A DNA stretch of 64,000 nucleotides, from positions 744,001 to 808,000 of the forward strand of contig JASGKK010000002.1 of assembly GCA_047600605.1 (NCBI GenBank), written 5' to 3'. The first letter of the stretch is position 1. Each line of letters starts with the position of its first letter. Shown here in pieces: positions 41,833 through 50,640 of the stretch. The notes beneath the pieces are model-generated. The model saw only the letters and a list, made by a program, of their open reading frames with translations, did not search any database and was not told the DNA's origin. The DNA comes from CAYMZZ01 sp047600605. GTDB taxonomy: Bacteria; Bacteroidota; Bacteroidia; Chitinophagales; Chitinophagaceae. The translations under genes were made by a program, and so were the position numbers.

Positions 41833-41967
41833 AAAAAAAGTCCGGTAAGCATTGACAGATAGTGTTTAATAAGATGATTACTAAATGAGAGTACCAATAG
41901 AGAACGGATCAGGTTTGATCAACCAGGGTATCAGATCCTATTAAGCTCTCTGTCGCTTACCGGAACT
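41833..41967 (-). ncRNA. Candidate structured RNA with terminator end
   Basis: On the minus strand the ~125 bases can fold as one rod: 10-bp base stem TCCGGTAAGC / GCTTACCGGA (41955-41964 with 41841-41850), then GACAGA / TCTGTC, TTAATA / TATTAA, GGATC / GATCC and a final GGTT / AACC hairpin. It ends in T7 (41833-41839), as in an intrinsic terminator. It may be an independent small RNA or a structured 3' end for the gene at 41993. No promoter of its own was identified. Confidence 0.5.
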
Positions 41968-41992
41968 ATTTTAAGCTATTCGAAAGAACTGT

Positions 41993-42409
41993 TTAGCGAA
42001 CTTCAAACTGGCCGGAGGCCGTTTCTTCATCACCGGCAAATACATGGTATACATATTTGCCGCGTTTCAGGCTTACCAGACGTTCATGGTCGCCTGCTTC
42101 CATTTTGTAATGCTGGATCAGGGTGCCCTGGAGATCAAAGACAAAGAAGTCGATTTCTTTGGTATTGTTCTCTTTGGCCACCACATGCATGACCCTTTTC
42201 AACACATCGGGGTAGATTTTTACCGCATGGTTGTTGCGCGATGAGCGGTTGTTCCTGCTTTTTTCAGCAGAAGCGGTCTTGCTTCCATCGGTTGAATCAC
42301 CGTAAGCTGGCCGTTTACCTGCACTGGCAATAAGGGTGGTGCCAGGGGCTACAGACAGCAGGCTGAAGCAGACGCCCGCGATCAGCGGTTTTTTAAGATT
42401 CAGTTTCAT
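41993..42409 (-). CDS. Small exported protein with T9SS-tail-like domain
   Basis: 138 residues. A signal peptide runs to about residue 28. A charged Ser/Lys/Arg/Asn-rich segment (KSRNNRSSRNNH) follows, then a domain whose pattern VKIYPDVLKR, EIDFFVFDLQGTLIQHY, LVSLKRGKYVYHVFAG and GQFEVR mirrors the type A T9SS sorting domain. Here the tail makes up most of the protein with almost no cargo. It could be a T9SS-exported mini-protein or a domain re-used for another purpose. The structured RNA candidate lies just beyond its stop. Confidence 0.78.
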   Translation of the reverse strand: MKLNLKKPLIAGVCFSLLSVAPGTTLIASAGKRPAYGDSTDGSKTASAEKSRNNRSSRNNHAVKIYPDVLKRVMHVVAKENNTKEIDFFVFDLQGTLIQHYKMEAGDHERLVSLKRGKYVYHVFAGDEETASGQFEVR

Positions 42410-42450
42410 TAGGGTTCGGTTGTATGGGTTGGGCCTGATAATCTACTCTA

Positions 42451-43413
42451 TTAATAGAACACCGGGCAACGCATTTGACGGCGGCTCCACTTGTCTTCTG
42501 CGCTGTTGAGGCGCCAGCCAAAGCGGACAAAAGTTGAAAAGAACGCATCATTCTCTGTGGGATCTCCACGCTGGAATGTCTGAATGTTGCCGGGGTTACT
42601 CACCGCGGACTGATAAGTACCTCTGTAATACAACCGACGCGCTTTAGCCGCATCACCTGCAGAAAGGTACTGGTTGAAATGTACAGGATCAATATAACCG
42701 GTGCTCACATCATCAATGTAGTCGGTGAAAGTCTGACGGTGCAGAATTTCAAGCCCTACATACATATTCTCCTTCAGGTAGTATTTGAAACCAAAACCCA
42801 TCGGGATTTCAGCCTGTATCAGTTTATATTCCTTACGGGTCGGATATTCGGCCATACCCTGACCTTCGAGACGAAGTGGTTTCAGTTTTACCCACTCGCC
42901 ATTTACGTCCTGTGCTTTGGGATTGAAGCGGAACATACCGGCACCAATCACGCCATAAGGACGAAATTTTCCAAGAAGCCCATCATATTGTTCAAAGAAC
43001 ACAGTCGGATAAATTTCCGCAGCCACATAAGCTTCTGTGACAGATGATTTAAAGCTGAGGTTGCGTTGCAGGCGATCCACTTCATCACCCCCTTTATTGG
43101 GCGCTTCGGCATCGTTCGCGGCAATAGTACCCTGGTTGAGGGCTACGCGAAAACCCAGCCATTCAGACGGGTAATAGGTTCCATAAACGCTGATGCCAAA
43201 TTTTGTCATAGGAAAATCCAGGTCCTTAATGAACGGGCGGCCGATACCGGCTGATCCACCCAGATCACCTAAAAAGAACATGGGGCCAATGCCAAAACTG
43301 ACTTCATATTTGCTGTTGCCCGCTGAAAGAGATTGCGCGGAGGAGCTGAACGGGACCATGTGCATTGAAAAAGTCGCAGCACATAGTACTGCAGCACGAA
43401 ACAAGTTTCTCAT
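42451..43413 (-). CDS. Outer-membrane beta-barrel protein
   Basis: 320 residues. A signal peptide (about 1-27, FSSSAQ) leads into alternating amphipathic strands such as YEVSFGIGPMFFLGDLGG, FGISVYGTYYPSEWLGFRVAL, FRPYGVIGAGMFRFNPKA and MGFGFKYYLKENMYVGLEILH, ending FSTFVRFGWRLN. This is the porin/OmpA-like or DUF6089-like barrel layout common in Bacteroidota. The FxLGDLGG start is typical of the latter group. The C-terminus (MRCPVFY) extends a little beyond the last strand. Role unknown, perhaps in surface assembly. It lies 41 bases upstream of the T9SS-tail-like gene, and both may share a transcript. Confidence 0.85.
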   Translation of the reverse strand: MRNLFRAAVLCAATFSMHMVPFSSSAQSLSAGNSKYEVSFGIGPMFFLGDLGGSAGIGRPFIKDLDFPMTKFGISVYGTYYPSEWLGFRVALNQGTIAANDAEAPNKGGDEVDRLQRNLSFKSSVTEAYVAAEIYPTVFFEQYDGLLGKFRPYGVIGAGMFRFNPKAQDVNGEWVKLKPLRLEGQGMAEYPTRKEYKLIQAEIPMGFGFKYYLKENMYVGLEILHRQTFTDYIDDVSTGYIDPVHFNQYLSAGDAAKARRLYYRGTYQSAVSNPGNIQTFQRGDPTENDAFFSTFVRFGWRLNSAEDKWSRRQMRCPVFY

Positions 43414-43558
43414 AGATTCAGATTTCTGGTTAAATTCTGCTATTGGATTTCAGGGCCAAAATAGAGAAAGAAAAATGTAGAAGTGAAATGATTACGCGAG
43501 TTTTTTTTATTGTGCGCCCTTCTCTGCTTTTTTTACCTAGTGAAAATACGTATCCGGC

Positions 43559-44005
43559 TCAGGGACGCGTCATTTCAATATGATCAATGCCGTCTTCATC
43601 ATATATATCACTGGTTTGTACAAAGCCAAGTGATTCATAAAACTGCTTGAGATACAGTTGTGCACCAATACGTATAGGCTGCATGCCATATAACTCTTCT
43701 ACAGCCCGGATGCTCTGTTGCATCAGGCTGCGGCCCAGGCCCAGACCGCGGGCAAGTGAGGCGGTAGCTACACGGCCAATAGAAGGCTGTGGATAGGAAA
43801 TACCCGGAGGCACCAGCCGGGTAACTGCGATAAGCCGGCCATTGGCAAAACCCATCAGGTGATGACATACCTGGTCTTTATCATCCATATCCTGAAACAC
43901 ACAGGTCTGCTCGACCACAAACACCGCACTGCGCAATTGCAGGATTGCGTACAGTTCGTATGGACTGAGCTGATCAAAATGTTTTATGTTCCAGGTTATT
44001 TCCAT
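43559..44005 (-). CDS. elaA: ElaA-type GNAT N-acetyltransferase
   Basis: 148 residues, full length for ElaA. The hallmark N-terminal segment ELYAILQLRSAVFVVEQTC is followed by QDMDDKD, GRVATASLARGLGLGRSLMQQSI (acetyl-CoA loop R/G-x-G-x-G) and the ElaA C-terminus LYLKQFYESLGFVQTSDIYDEDGIDHIEM. The substrate is unknown. Its start lies nine bases from the stop of the M28 peptidase gene, so the two are likely co-transcribed. Confidence 0.93.
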   Translation of the reverse strand: MEITWNIKHFDQLSPYELYAILQLRSAVFVVEQTCVFQDMDDKDQVCHHLMGFANGRLIAVTRLVPPGISYPQPSIGRVATASLARGLGLGRSLMQQSIRAVEELYGMQPIRIGAQLYLKQFYESLGFVQTSDIYDEDGIDHIEMTRP

Positions 44006-44013
44006 GGAGGAGA

Positions 44014-45366
44014 TTAGCGGCCTTCCGGCAAAGGTACGACAGGCAGGCTTTCGTTTCCGGTATTACTGACAGCCTGCACAGCAAAAAAATAATTGTCTTT
44101 GGAAAGAGGCAGGTCAATCGCATTATCAGTCGTGAAGTATTTTTTCTGCCAAACTGCACTGGTGGTTTCACGTACCAGTACATAATAACCATTTATTTTT
44201 CCCTGTAACGGTGCTTTCCATTTTAAAACGGAATGATTGGTGAGCCGGCGGGTCTCTATGCGTACATCTGCAGGCATGCCCGGCGCTTTGGCCAGGTTAG
44301 CCAGATTGGCCAGGTTCATAGCAGTGTTTTTACGGAGGTATTCAAAATCCATAAACTCGGGCAGGTCGCCATACTGCACACCATTTTCTATCCGCACATC
44401 CTGGTGCTGGTGCAGATAATTTTCATTCATTTCGGTAATGCGTACAGCCGTAAACCCGCGTTGTACAAACGGACTGTGATCGCCTCCCCGCAGAAAACGG
44501 TCATTGCGGTAGATCATTACCACCTGCAGATTATCTACATATCGTTCGCCGATTTCCTTTACATACCGGGCCAGCTGACGTGACCGGCCATCGTTTTCTA
44601 GACCCAGGTTGCGGATCTGTGCAGCCAGACGCCCGGTATCCAATACAGAGAATGCCTCGCTGAATACCCGTATCTGTGTGTTGTTTATAATGCCTGTTTC
44701 GCTGCTGTTGTTGCTGCCAACAATATCGTTGTTGAGTACGGCTTCGATTGACCAGGATTCGCGACGCGCTTTTTCTGCCATAAAATTAGCTCCGAGCAAT
44801 CCCTGCTCTTCGCCACTGAAGGCCACAAAAATGATCGTAGCCGGAAAGGACTGACGGCTGAGTATGCGGGCTGACTCCAGTACGGCTGCCACTCCGCTGG
44901 CATCGTCATTGGCCCCGGGGGCATCGCCTGTACGATCCATCACGCTGGTACGCATATTGTCGAGGTGCGCGCTGATGATGAAGATTCGTTTGTCATCGGG
45001 GTCAGTGCCTTTTAAAGTGGCCACTACATTGCCCAGCACAGTAGGTTTATCTACACGGCGGCCATCTGCAGCCAGGGTAGTGGTATCAATAAAAGCCGAA
45101 AGCCGGCCACCGGACTGTGATACATAACTGAGAAAACGTTGCAATACCCAGTTGCGTGCTGCCCCAATACCCCGTTTGGGATCGGTTTGCGTGCTGAGCG
45201 TATTGCGTGTGCCCATACTTACCAGGCTGCGTACATAGGAGGAAAGAGAATCAGCAGAAACCTGGCTTACCATAGCCGCAATCTGGGGATCACGCTGAAT
45301 AATGGTTTGTCCCATAGCAGTCACTGCCAGTACGAGAGATAATGCAAGGAAAAATGATTTTCTCAT
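44014..45366 (-). CDS. Exported M28-family zinc peptidase
   Basis: 450 residues with a signal peptide (about 1-19). The M28 aminopeptidase core shows the two-zinc ligands in order: IISAHLDNMRTSVMDRTGDA (His), PGANDDASGVAAVLESARIL (bridging Asp), VAFSGEEQGLLGANFMAEKA (catalytic Glu and Glu ligand) and a later GGDHSPFVQRGFTAVRITEM (His). The C-terminal ~90 residues (VLKWKAPLQGKINGYYVLV) form a fibronectin type III-like domain. It probably trims peptides in the periplasm or outside the cell. It heads a two-gene unit with elaA. Confidence 0.93.
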   Translation of the reverse strand: MRKSFFLALSLVLAVTAMGQTIIQRDPQIAAMVSQVSADSLSSYVRSLVSMGTRNTLSTQTDPKRGIGAARNWVLQRFLSYVSQSGGRLSAFIDTTTLAADGRRVDKPTVLGNVVATLKGTDPDDKRIFIISAHLDNMRTSVMDRTGDAPGANDDASGVAAVLESARILSRQSFPATIIFVAFSGEEQGLLGANFMAEKARRESWSIEAVLNNDIVGSNNSSETGIINNTQIRVFSEAFSVLDTGRLAAQIRNLGLENDGRSRQLARYVKEIGERYVDNLQVVMIYRNDRFLRGGDHSPFVQRGFTAVRITEMNENYLHQHQDVRIENGVQYGDLPEFMDFEYLRKNTAMNLANLANLAKAPGMPADVRIETRRLTNHSVLKWKAPLQGKINGYYVLVRETTSAVWQKKYFTTDNAIDLPLSKDNYFFAVQAVSNTGNESLPVVPLPEGR

Positions 45367-45408
45367 GTGCGTAGGTTTCGGAAGACGAATATAACCTAAA
45401 CGGATTTG

Positions 45409-45629
45409 AAAATTTGAGGATTTGAAGATTTGAGAATGAATGGCGGGAATTGTAACTGGTCTAAATTTTCGAAGACCTATTATTCATCTTCAAATCTCCA
45501 GATTTTCAAATCCTCAAATCAAAACGTATACTTTTCTTTCCACAACTCCTTCAAGTATTTCCTCGATTCTTTTGAAATTTCGGAGACTCCCTGTCCATCT
45601 TCAAATCCACAAATTTTCAAATCCTCAAA
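45409..45629. repeat. GATTTGAA-type repeats with a rarA 3' remnant
   Basis: Several GATTTGAA/ATTTTCAAATC arms lie at 45409-45436, 45487-45521 and 45598-45629. Between them 45521-45604 is a diverged copy of the rarA 3' end. On the minus strand it reads in frame SKESRKYLKELWKEKYTF then stop, against LRKYLKGLWKEKYKY in intact rarA. The remnant is flanked by the same repeat that follows rarA. Confidence 0.75.
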
Positions 45630-46892
45630 TCAATATTTGTATTTCTCCTTCCACAGCCCCTTCAAATACTTCCTCAATTCTTCTTCGCGCGCATTTTTGC
45701 CGGGGTCATAAAATTTGGAACCGGCGATTTCGGGTGGCAGGTATTCCTGCGGTGAGAAATTGTTTTCGTAGCTATGTGAGTACTCATAGTTCTTGCCATA
45801 CCCCAGGTTCTTCATGAGTTTGGTAGGTGCGTTACGGATATGCAGGGGAACCGGCAGATCTCCGGCCTGGCGTACTACATTCAATGCTGCATCAATGGCA
45901 ACATATGAAGCATTGCTCTTGGGTGAGGAAGCCAGGTAAATAGCACATTGCGAAAGAATGATCCTTGACTCGGGATAGCCGATCTTATTAACGGCTTCAA
46001 AACAGGTATTGGCCAAAACAAGAGCCGTAGGGTTGGCATTGCCGATGTCTTCACTGGCCAGTATAACTAATCTGCGGGCAATGAATTTGACATCTTCGCC
46101 GCCTTCTATCATACGGGCCAGCCAGTATACGGCTGCATTGGGATCGCTGCCGCGTATCGATTTAATAAAGGCAGAGATAATATCATAGTGCTGCTCGCCG
46201 CTTTTATCGTACAGGGCAATCTTGCTTTGTGCAATTTCCATCACAAGGGCATCGGTGACGGTGACATCCTGCCCGCCATCGCGGCCGGCATCTACCACTA
46301 TCTCAAAAAGGTTGAGGAGTTTGCGGGCATCACCACCTGATATGCGGATTAGCGCAGCCGTTTCGGCCAGCGTAATGTTGAATTGCTGCAACGCCTCATC
46401 TTTGGCCATGGCCATATGCAGCAACTTGATGAGATCGGATTCATCAAGTGACTTCAATACATATACCTGGCAGCGGCTCAGCAAGGCACTGTTGACTTCA
46501 AAGCTGGGGTTTTCTGTAGTGGCACCAATGAGAGTTACGGTCCCTTTTTCAACGGCTCCGAGCAGCGCATCCTGCTGACCTTTATTAAAACGATGTATCT
46601 CATCTATAAACAGGACAGCGCCCGTCTGGTCTTTGGCTTCCTGAATGACTTCACGTACTTCTTTTACACCAGAGCTGATAGCGCTTAATGTATAGAAAGG
46701 AACCTGCAGCGTATGTGCGATGATATGTGCAATGGTGGTCTTGCCGGTACCCGGCGGCCCCCACAGGATCATAGAGGGGATACGTCCTTTTTCAATGGCT
46801 TTCCGTAATACGCTTCCCCTGCCGGTAAGGTGTTGCTGCCCGGCCAGGTCATCGAGTGTTTGCGGTCTTATCCGTTCTGCCAAAGGAACCAT
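45630..46892 (-). CDS. rarA: RarA/MgsA-type AAA ATPase, replication-recombination factor
   Basis: 420 residues from the ATG at 46892 (MVPLAERIRPQTLDDLAG); a TTG three codons earlier is possible. AAA+ motifs: Walker A WGPPGTGKTTIAHIIA, Walker B VLFIDEIHRFNKGQQDALL, sensor 1 TLIGATTENPSFEVNSALLSRC, sensor 2 SGGDARKLLNLFEI. A clamp-loader-like C-terminal domain follows (SIRGSDPNAAVYWLARMIEGGEDVKFIARRL; SNASYVAIDAAL). RarA works at stalled replication forks. The gene has a recent 224-base tandem duplication of its 5' end upstream and an older copy of its 3' end downstream. Confidence 0.96.
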   Translation of the reverse strand: MVPLAERIRPQTLDDLAGQQHLTGRGSVLRKAIEKGRIPSMILWGPPGTGKTTIAHIIAHTLQVPFYTLSAISSGVKEVREVIQEAKDQTGAVLFIDEIHRFNKGQQDALLGAVEKGTVTLIGATTENPSFEVNSALLSRCQVYVLKSLDESDLIKLLHMAMAKDEALQQFNITLAETAALIRISGGDARKLLNLFEIVVDAGRDGGQDVTVTDALVMEIAQSKIALYDKSGEQHYDIISAFIKSIRGSDPNAAVYWLARMIEGGEDVKFIARRLVILASEDIGNANPTALVLANTCFEAVNKIGYPESRIILSQCAIYLASSPKSNASYVAIDAALNVVRQAGDLPVPLHIRNAPTKLMKNLGYGKNYEYSHSYENNFSPQEYLPPEIAGSKFYDPGKNAREEELRKYLKGLWKEKYKY

Positions 46893-47244
46893 AGCAGGCA
46901 AAGGTCGGAAAATATAGGGATTCGGAGATGAGAGAAATGATGTGTTGATTTGAAGATTTGAGAATTTGAAGATGGCTGGAAATAAAAATCAATCCTCAGA
47001 TTTTCAAATCCTCACATCTTGGCTTTCCGTAATACGCTTCCCCTGCCGGTAAGGTGTTGCTGCCCGGCCAGGTCATTGAGTGTTTGCGGTCTTATCCGTT
47101 CTGCCAAAGGAACCATAGCAGGCAAAGGTCGGAAAATATAGGGATTCGGAGATGAGAGAAATGATGTGTTGATTTGAAGATTTGAGAATTTGAAGATGGC
47201 TGGAAATAAAAATCAATCCTCAAATTTTCAAATCCTCACATCTT
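46797..47244. repeat. 224-base tandem duplication over the rarA 5' end
   Basis: 46797-47020 and 47021-47244 are direct copies with two differences seen (C/T at the GATC-GAGT position near 46855/47079 and G/A near 46998/47222). The unit holds the first ~32 rarA codons, the upstream region and a GATTTGAA-type palindrome. The outer copy encodes a 34-codon remnant (47012-47116, minus strand) in which TLDDLAG has become TLNDLAG. It ends RKAKM then stop. Confidence 0.92.
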
Positions 47245-47248
47245 CAAA

Positions 47249-48196
47249 TTATTGTTGTTGCTGCCCCGAAAAGCTCTCCAGGTAATCCGGTACGGGTGCA
47301 TCGGCTTCGAGGGTTTCCATACGTACATTATTGATCTCTTCAAACGTAGCACCGTCTTCATAGCCTACTGATACGTATACGGAAAGAGACTGACGTGCCG
47401 GTCCCTTGAAGGTGCCTTTAATAGGCGAACAATCCCTGAAGTCGCGGCCTACAGCCAGCTTTACATGATGATTGTTGACCCATACATTGTTGGTAGGATC
47501 AATACCCGTCCAGCCATAACCCGGTATCCAGGCCTCTATCCAGGCATGTGTGGCGCCTTCGCCCCGCATACCATTTTTATTAGGACAGATATAACCGCTC
47601 ACATAACGGCAGGGGATACCCGTATTACGAAGCAACTCGAGCATCAGGTGGGCAAAGTCCTGGCACACGCCCGACTCCAGCTCCAGTATTTCTGCTACGG
47701 TGGTTTCTACGTTGGTGATGCCTTTGATGTATTTGAACTGAGAGAAAATATAATTGGCGCAGCGCTCCACGATCATGGAGACGGGCATTTCGGGAGTGGA
47801 AAAACGGGCAGCCAGTTTGCTCAGTTGTTCACGCAGATCAATTTCGGTGACCTGGCGCAGCTCGAGCAAAGACAGGTTTTGTTTCATTTCCGCCTGCAGT
47901 TGCTCCAGTGTACCCGGTGCAGTAATGGCATCGCTGTTGCTGCCCAGGGTACGCACAATCAGTTTGCTTTCGATGGTCAGCTCCTTGTGCGAATCAAGCA
48001 GGTTGAACATGCCGGTGCGATTGCCCCAGTAATCGTTTATCAGCAGTATTTCAGGAGAACCGGTAATATTGATCTCATGATACAGTGCTTCCTGTTCTTT
48101 GCAGGGGAGGGGATAGATCCGGACTTCATTTACACTTTCCTTTACCGGACGATCATACTGATAACGGGTAATGTGATGTATGTTGAAAACGGGCAT
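47249..48196 (-). CDS. Transglutaminase-like protein of the ATP-grasp/alpha-E cluster
   Basis: 315 residues. The N-terminal ~130 residues form the bacterial transglutaminase-associated beta-domain (FNIHHITRYQYDRPVKESVN). The transglutaminase core shows the Cys-His-Asp triad in order: ELESGVCQDFAHLMLELLRN (Cys), EGATHAWIEAWIPGYGW (His) and GIDPTNNVWVNNHHVKLAVG (Asp). With the alpha-E protein nine bases upstream and the ATP-grasp enzyme before it, this is a conserved trio thought to modify or process a peptide-like target; the substrate is not known. Confidence 0.93.
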   Translation of the reverse strand: MPVFNIHHITRYQYDRPVKESVNEVRIYPLPCKEQEALYHEINITGSPEILLINDYWGNRTGMFNLLDSHKELTIESKLIVRTLGSNSDAITAPGTLEQLQAEMKQNLSLLELRQVTEIDLREQLSKLAARFSTPEMPVSMIVERCANYIFSQFKYIKGITNVETTVAEILELESGVCQDFAHLMLELLRNTGIPCRYVSGYICPNKNGMRGEGATHAWIEAWIPGYGWTGIDPTNNVWVNNHHVKLAVGRDFRDCSPIKGTFKGPARQSLSVYVSVGYEDGATFEEINNVRMETLEADAPVPDYLESFSGQQQQ

Positions 48197-48205
48197 TGGG
48201 CTTTG

Positions 48206-49147
48206 TTAGGCGTATGAAAAATAGATCCGGGTGAGTTGATCCGAACATTCCACCAGGTCTTTGCGCAGCGAATATAGAAAATGTGGCAGACTCACCTGTT
48301 GTACGTAGCTCAGGTCAGTAAATTCCAGCTGACTGCAGAGCCGGCCGAATGACTTGAGCAATTGGTCGCTGCCTTCCATGCGTGTATCAGCCGCCACTTC
48401 ATCGAGGTAACGCCGTACCCGCCGCAATGAATAAAGAAGAGAGCGGGGAAAATCTTTATTAAAAACCACATGATCCACCACATTCAGATTGTGCTGGCCC
48501 CGCGTATAGGTTTTAAGATAGAGTTCATAGCCGGAGAGGGAGAGCAGCAGATTTTTCCAGAACAGTACATCCTGCTGTATATCGAGCCGGTGATCAATTT
48601 TGCTGAAATGGGCAAGTGTGGTATCGATCGTGAGCAATGCCCGTTCAATAAATTTACCGAGGCTCATAAAGTTCCATCCCAGTCCGCGTGGCATGGTGCT
48701 GTCGGTGACACCATAAAAAAGCGTATTGTTCTGGTCGAGCAGGTCAATCAGATCCAGTGCACGCGAACCGGTCACCTGTTCAATCAGGTCAGGTTGATTC
48801 ACGATATGGTAAAGCTGATTTACCTCTTCCCATACTTCCTTGGTGATATTATCCTGTACGCCGCGTGCATTTTCGCGGGCGCGGGTTATGAGTACGCGGG
48901 CCGAGTTGAGGTTTTGTGTATCTGCCAGCAGCCAGGTAAGTGCCGATGGCAGCTCATTGCCTTTGGATAAGATACGCTCGTCGTTGGTGGGCGAAGCCAG
49001 CATGATCAGGTCGCGCCAGTCGAAACTGGAGTGTGAGCCCGCATCGAACGACAGAATATAGTTGGTACGAACCATTCTGACGAGGCAATCGCTGCGTTCC
49101 ATATAACGCGACAGCCAGAATAATGAATCAGCAATCCTACTAAGCAT
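48206..49147 (-). CDS. Alpha-E domain protein
   Basis: 313 residues, all alpha-helical, with the family start MLSRIADSLFWLSRYMERSDCL and the internal duplicated motif LARxxERA-like GKFIERALLTIDTTLAHF. The recurring hits of Glu and Arg are those for which alpha-E domains are named. No enzymatic motif is known. It is the middle gene of the ATP-grasp / alpha-E / transglutaminase set, with spacings of 32 and nine bases, and presumably forms a complex or scaffold with them. Confidence 0.93.
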   Translation of the reverse strand: MLSRIADSLFWLSRYMERSDCLVRMVRTNYILSFDAGSHSSFDWRDLIMLASPTNDERILSKGNELPSALTWLLADTQNLNSARVLITRARENARGVQDNITKEVWEEVNQLYHIVNQPDLIEQVTGSRALDLIDLLDQNNTLFYGVTDSTMPRGLGWNFMSLGKFIERALLTIDTTLAHFSKIDHRLDIQQDVLFWKNLLLSLSGYELYLKTYTRGQHNLNVVDHVVFNKDFPRSLLYSLRRVRRYLDEVAADTRMEGSDQLLKSFGRLCSQLEFTDLSYVQQVSLPHFLYSLRKDLVECSDQLTRIYFSYA

Positions 49148-49179
49148 GCAGTTGTTTTAGGTATTCTTTTCTAAAGTAA

Positions 49180-50628
49180 TTAAAGGTCTACGACCCAGGT
49201 ATCTTTGCTGCCCCCTCCCTGTGAGGAATTTACTACCAGCGATCCCTCACGCAGGGCTACACGTGTAAGCCCACCGGGTACTATGCGGATGCCATTGGGC
49301 CCGCAGAGTGCATAGGGACGCAGATCAACATGCCGTGGCTGCAGTTTTCCGTCAATAAAGCAGGGCACGGTAGACAGGCGGATAATTGGCTGCGCAATAA
49401 ACTCACGCGGTGTTTCATTGATAGCAATCATTACTTCTTCCAGTTCTTTTTCAGAAGCCTTATTGCCCATAACCATGCCGTAACCGCCCGATTGATTGGT
49501 TCGCTTGATGACCATGTCGCCAATATTATCAAATACATATTGCCGGGCATCGATGTCTTCCAGCCCATAGGTAGGTACATTTGGCAAAATGGTTTCTTCG
49601 TTGAGATAGTAACGGATCATATCCGGCACGTAGGCATATACAGCCTTATCATCGGCGACACCATTGCCCACTGCATTTACAATGGCTACATTGCCCTTGC
49701 GATAGGCGCTCATGAGGCCGGGCACTCCGAGTGCGCTGTCGGGACGGAAAACAAGCGGGTCGAGATAGTCATCATCGAGCCGGCGATAGATCACATGCAC
49801 CTGCTGCAGACCGGCCGTTGTTTTCATATACACTTTATGATTATCTACGAGCAGGTCGCGCCCTTCTACCAGTGGTATACCCATTTGGCGGGCCAGGAAA
49901 GTATGTTCAAAATAAGCAGAGTTGTATACGCCCGGCGTGAGCAGTACAACCACAGGATTGGATAACTGTTGTGGTGCCAGGCTGCCCAGGATATCATGCA
50001 GCAGCAACGGATAGTTATTGATCATGCGTGCTTTGCTGCTGGTAAGCATGCCTGGGAAAATACGTTTGGTGACCTCCCTGTTTTCCAGCATATAGGATAC
50101 GCCGGAAGGGGTACGCAGGTTATCTTCCAGAATATAGAAAGTGCCATCCTGTCCGCGTATCAGATCAATCCCCGAAATATGTACATAGAGGTCATGCGGT
50201 ACTTTGATGCCAAAGACCTCGCGGGTAAAATGAGGGCAGGAAGCGATCAGTTCAGCGGGAATGATACCATCGCGGAGAATCTGCTGATCCGAATAAATAT
50301 CTTTTAAAAAAAGGTTCAGGGCCTTGAGCCGCTGTGTGATGCCATGTTGTATATGATCCCATTCCTGGCCAGTCAGAATACGGGGAATGATATCGAAGGG
50401 AAATATTTTTTCAATACCGGCATCATCACTGTACACGGTAAAAGTGATGCCCTGGTTCATAAATAGTTCACTGGCCAGCCGGTCTTTCTGGCGCAACAGG
50501 TCTACAGGCATCTTGCTAAGCTCTTCAAACACTTTGCTGTATTGCTCGCGCACATGCTCCTGCAGACACATTTCGTCCCAGATGCCGGGATATTTCTGAT
50601 AGTTCTCAAATAGTTGCTGACCGGTCAT
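49180..50628 (-). CDS. Circularly permuted type 2 ATP-grasp enzyme
   Basis: 482 residues matching the DUF404/DUF407 circularly permuted ATP-grasp family: YDEM-like start GIWDEMCLQEHVREQY, IPFDIIPRILTGQEWDHIQ, FYILEDNLRTPSGVSYMLEN (ATP/metal-binding ENLRTPSGVSY), VIYRRLDDDYLDPLVF, VNAVGNGVADDKAVYAYVPDMI and QPIIRLSTVPCFIDGKLQPRHVDLRPYAL near the end. Such enzymes join a carboxylate to an amine with ATP, probably building a peptide-like product. First gene of the trio. The leader has a hairpin and U-tract 12-55 bases before the ATG (separate entry). Confidence 0.95.
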   Translation of the reverse strand: MTGQQLFENYQKYPGIWDEMCLQEHVREQYSKVFEELSKMPVDLLRQKDRLASELFMNQGITFTVYSDDAGIEKIFPFDIIPRILTGQEWDHIQHGITQRLKALNLFLKDIYSDQQILRDGIIPAELIASCPHFTREVFGIKVPHDLYVHISGIDLIRGQDGTFYILEDNLRTPSGVSYMLENREVTKRIFPGMLTSSKARMINNYPLLLHDILGSLAPQQLSNPVVVLLTPGVYNSAYFEHTFLARQMGIPLVEGRDLLVDNHKVYMKTTAGLQQVHVIYRRLDDDYLDPLVFRPDSALGVPGLMSAYRKGNVAIVNAVGNGVADDKAVYAYVPDMIRYYLNEETILPNVPTYGLEDIDARQYVFDNIGDMVIKRTNQSGGYGMVMGNKASEKELEEVMIAINETPREFIAQPIIRLSTVPCFIDGKLQPRHVDLRPYALCGPNGIRIVPGGLTRVALREGSLVVNSSQGGGSKDTWVVDL

Positions 50629-50640
50629 AGTTACTGATTG

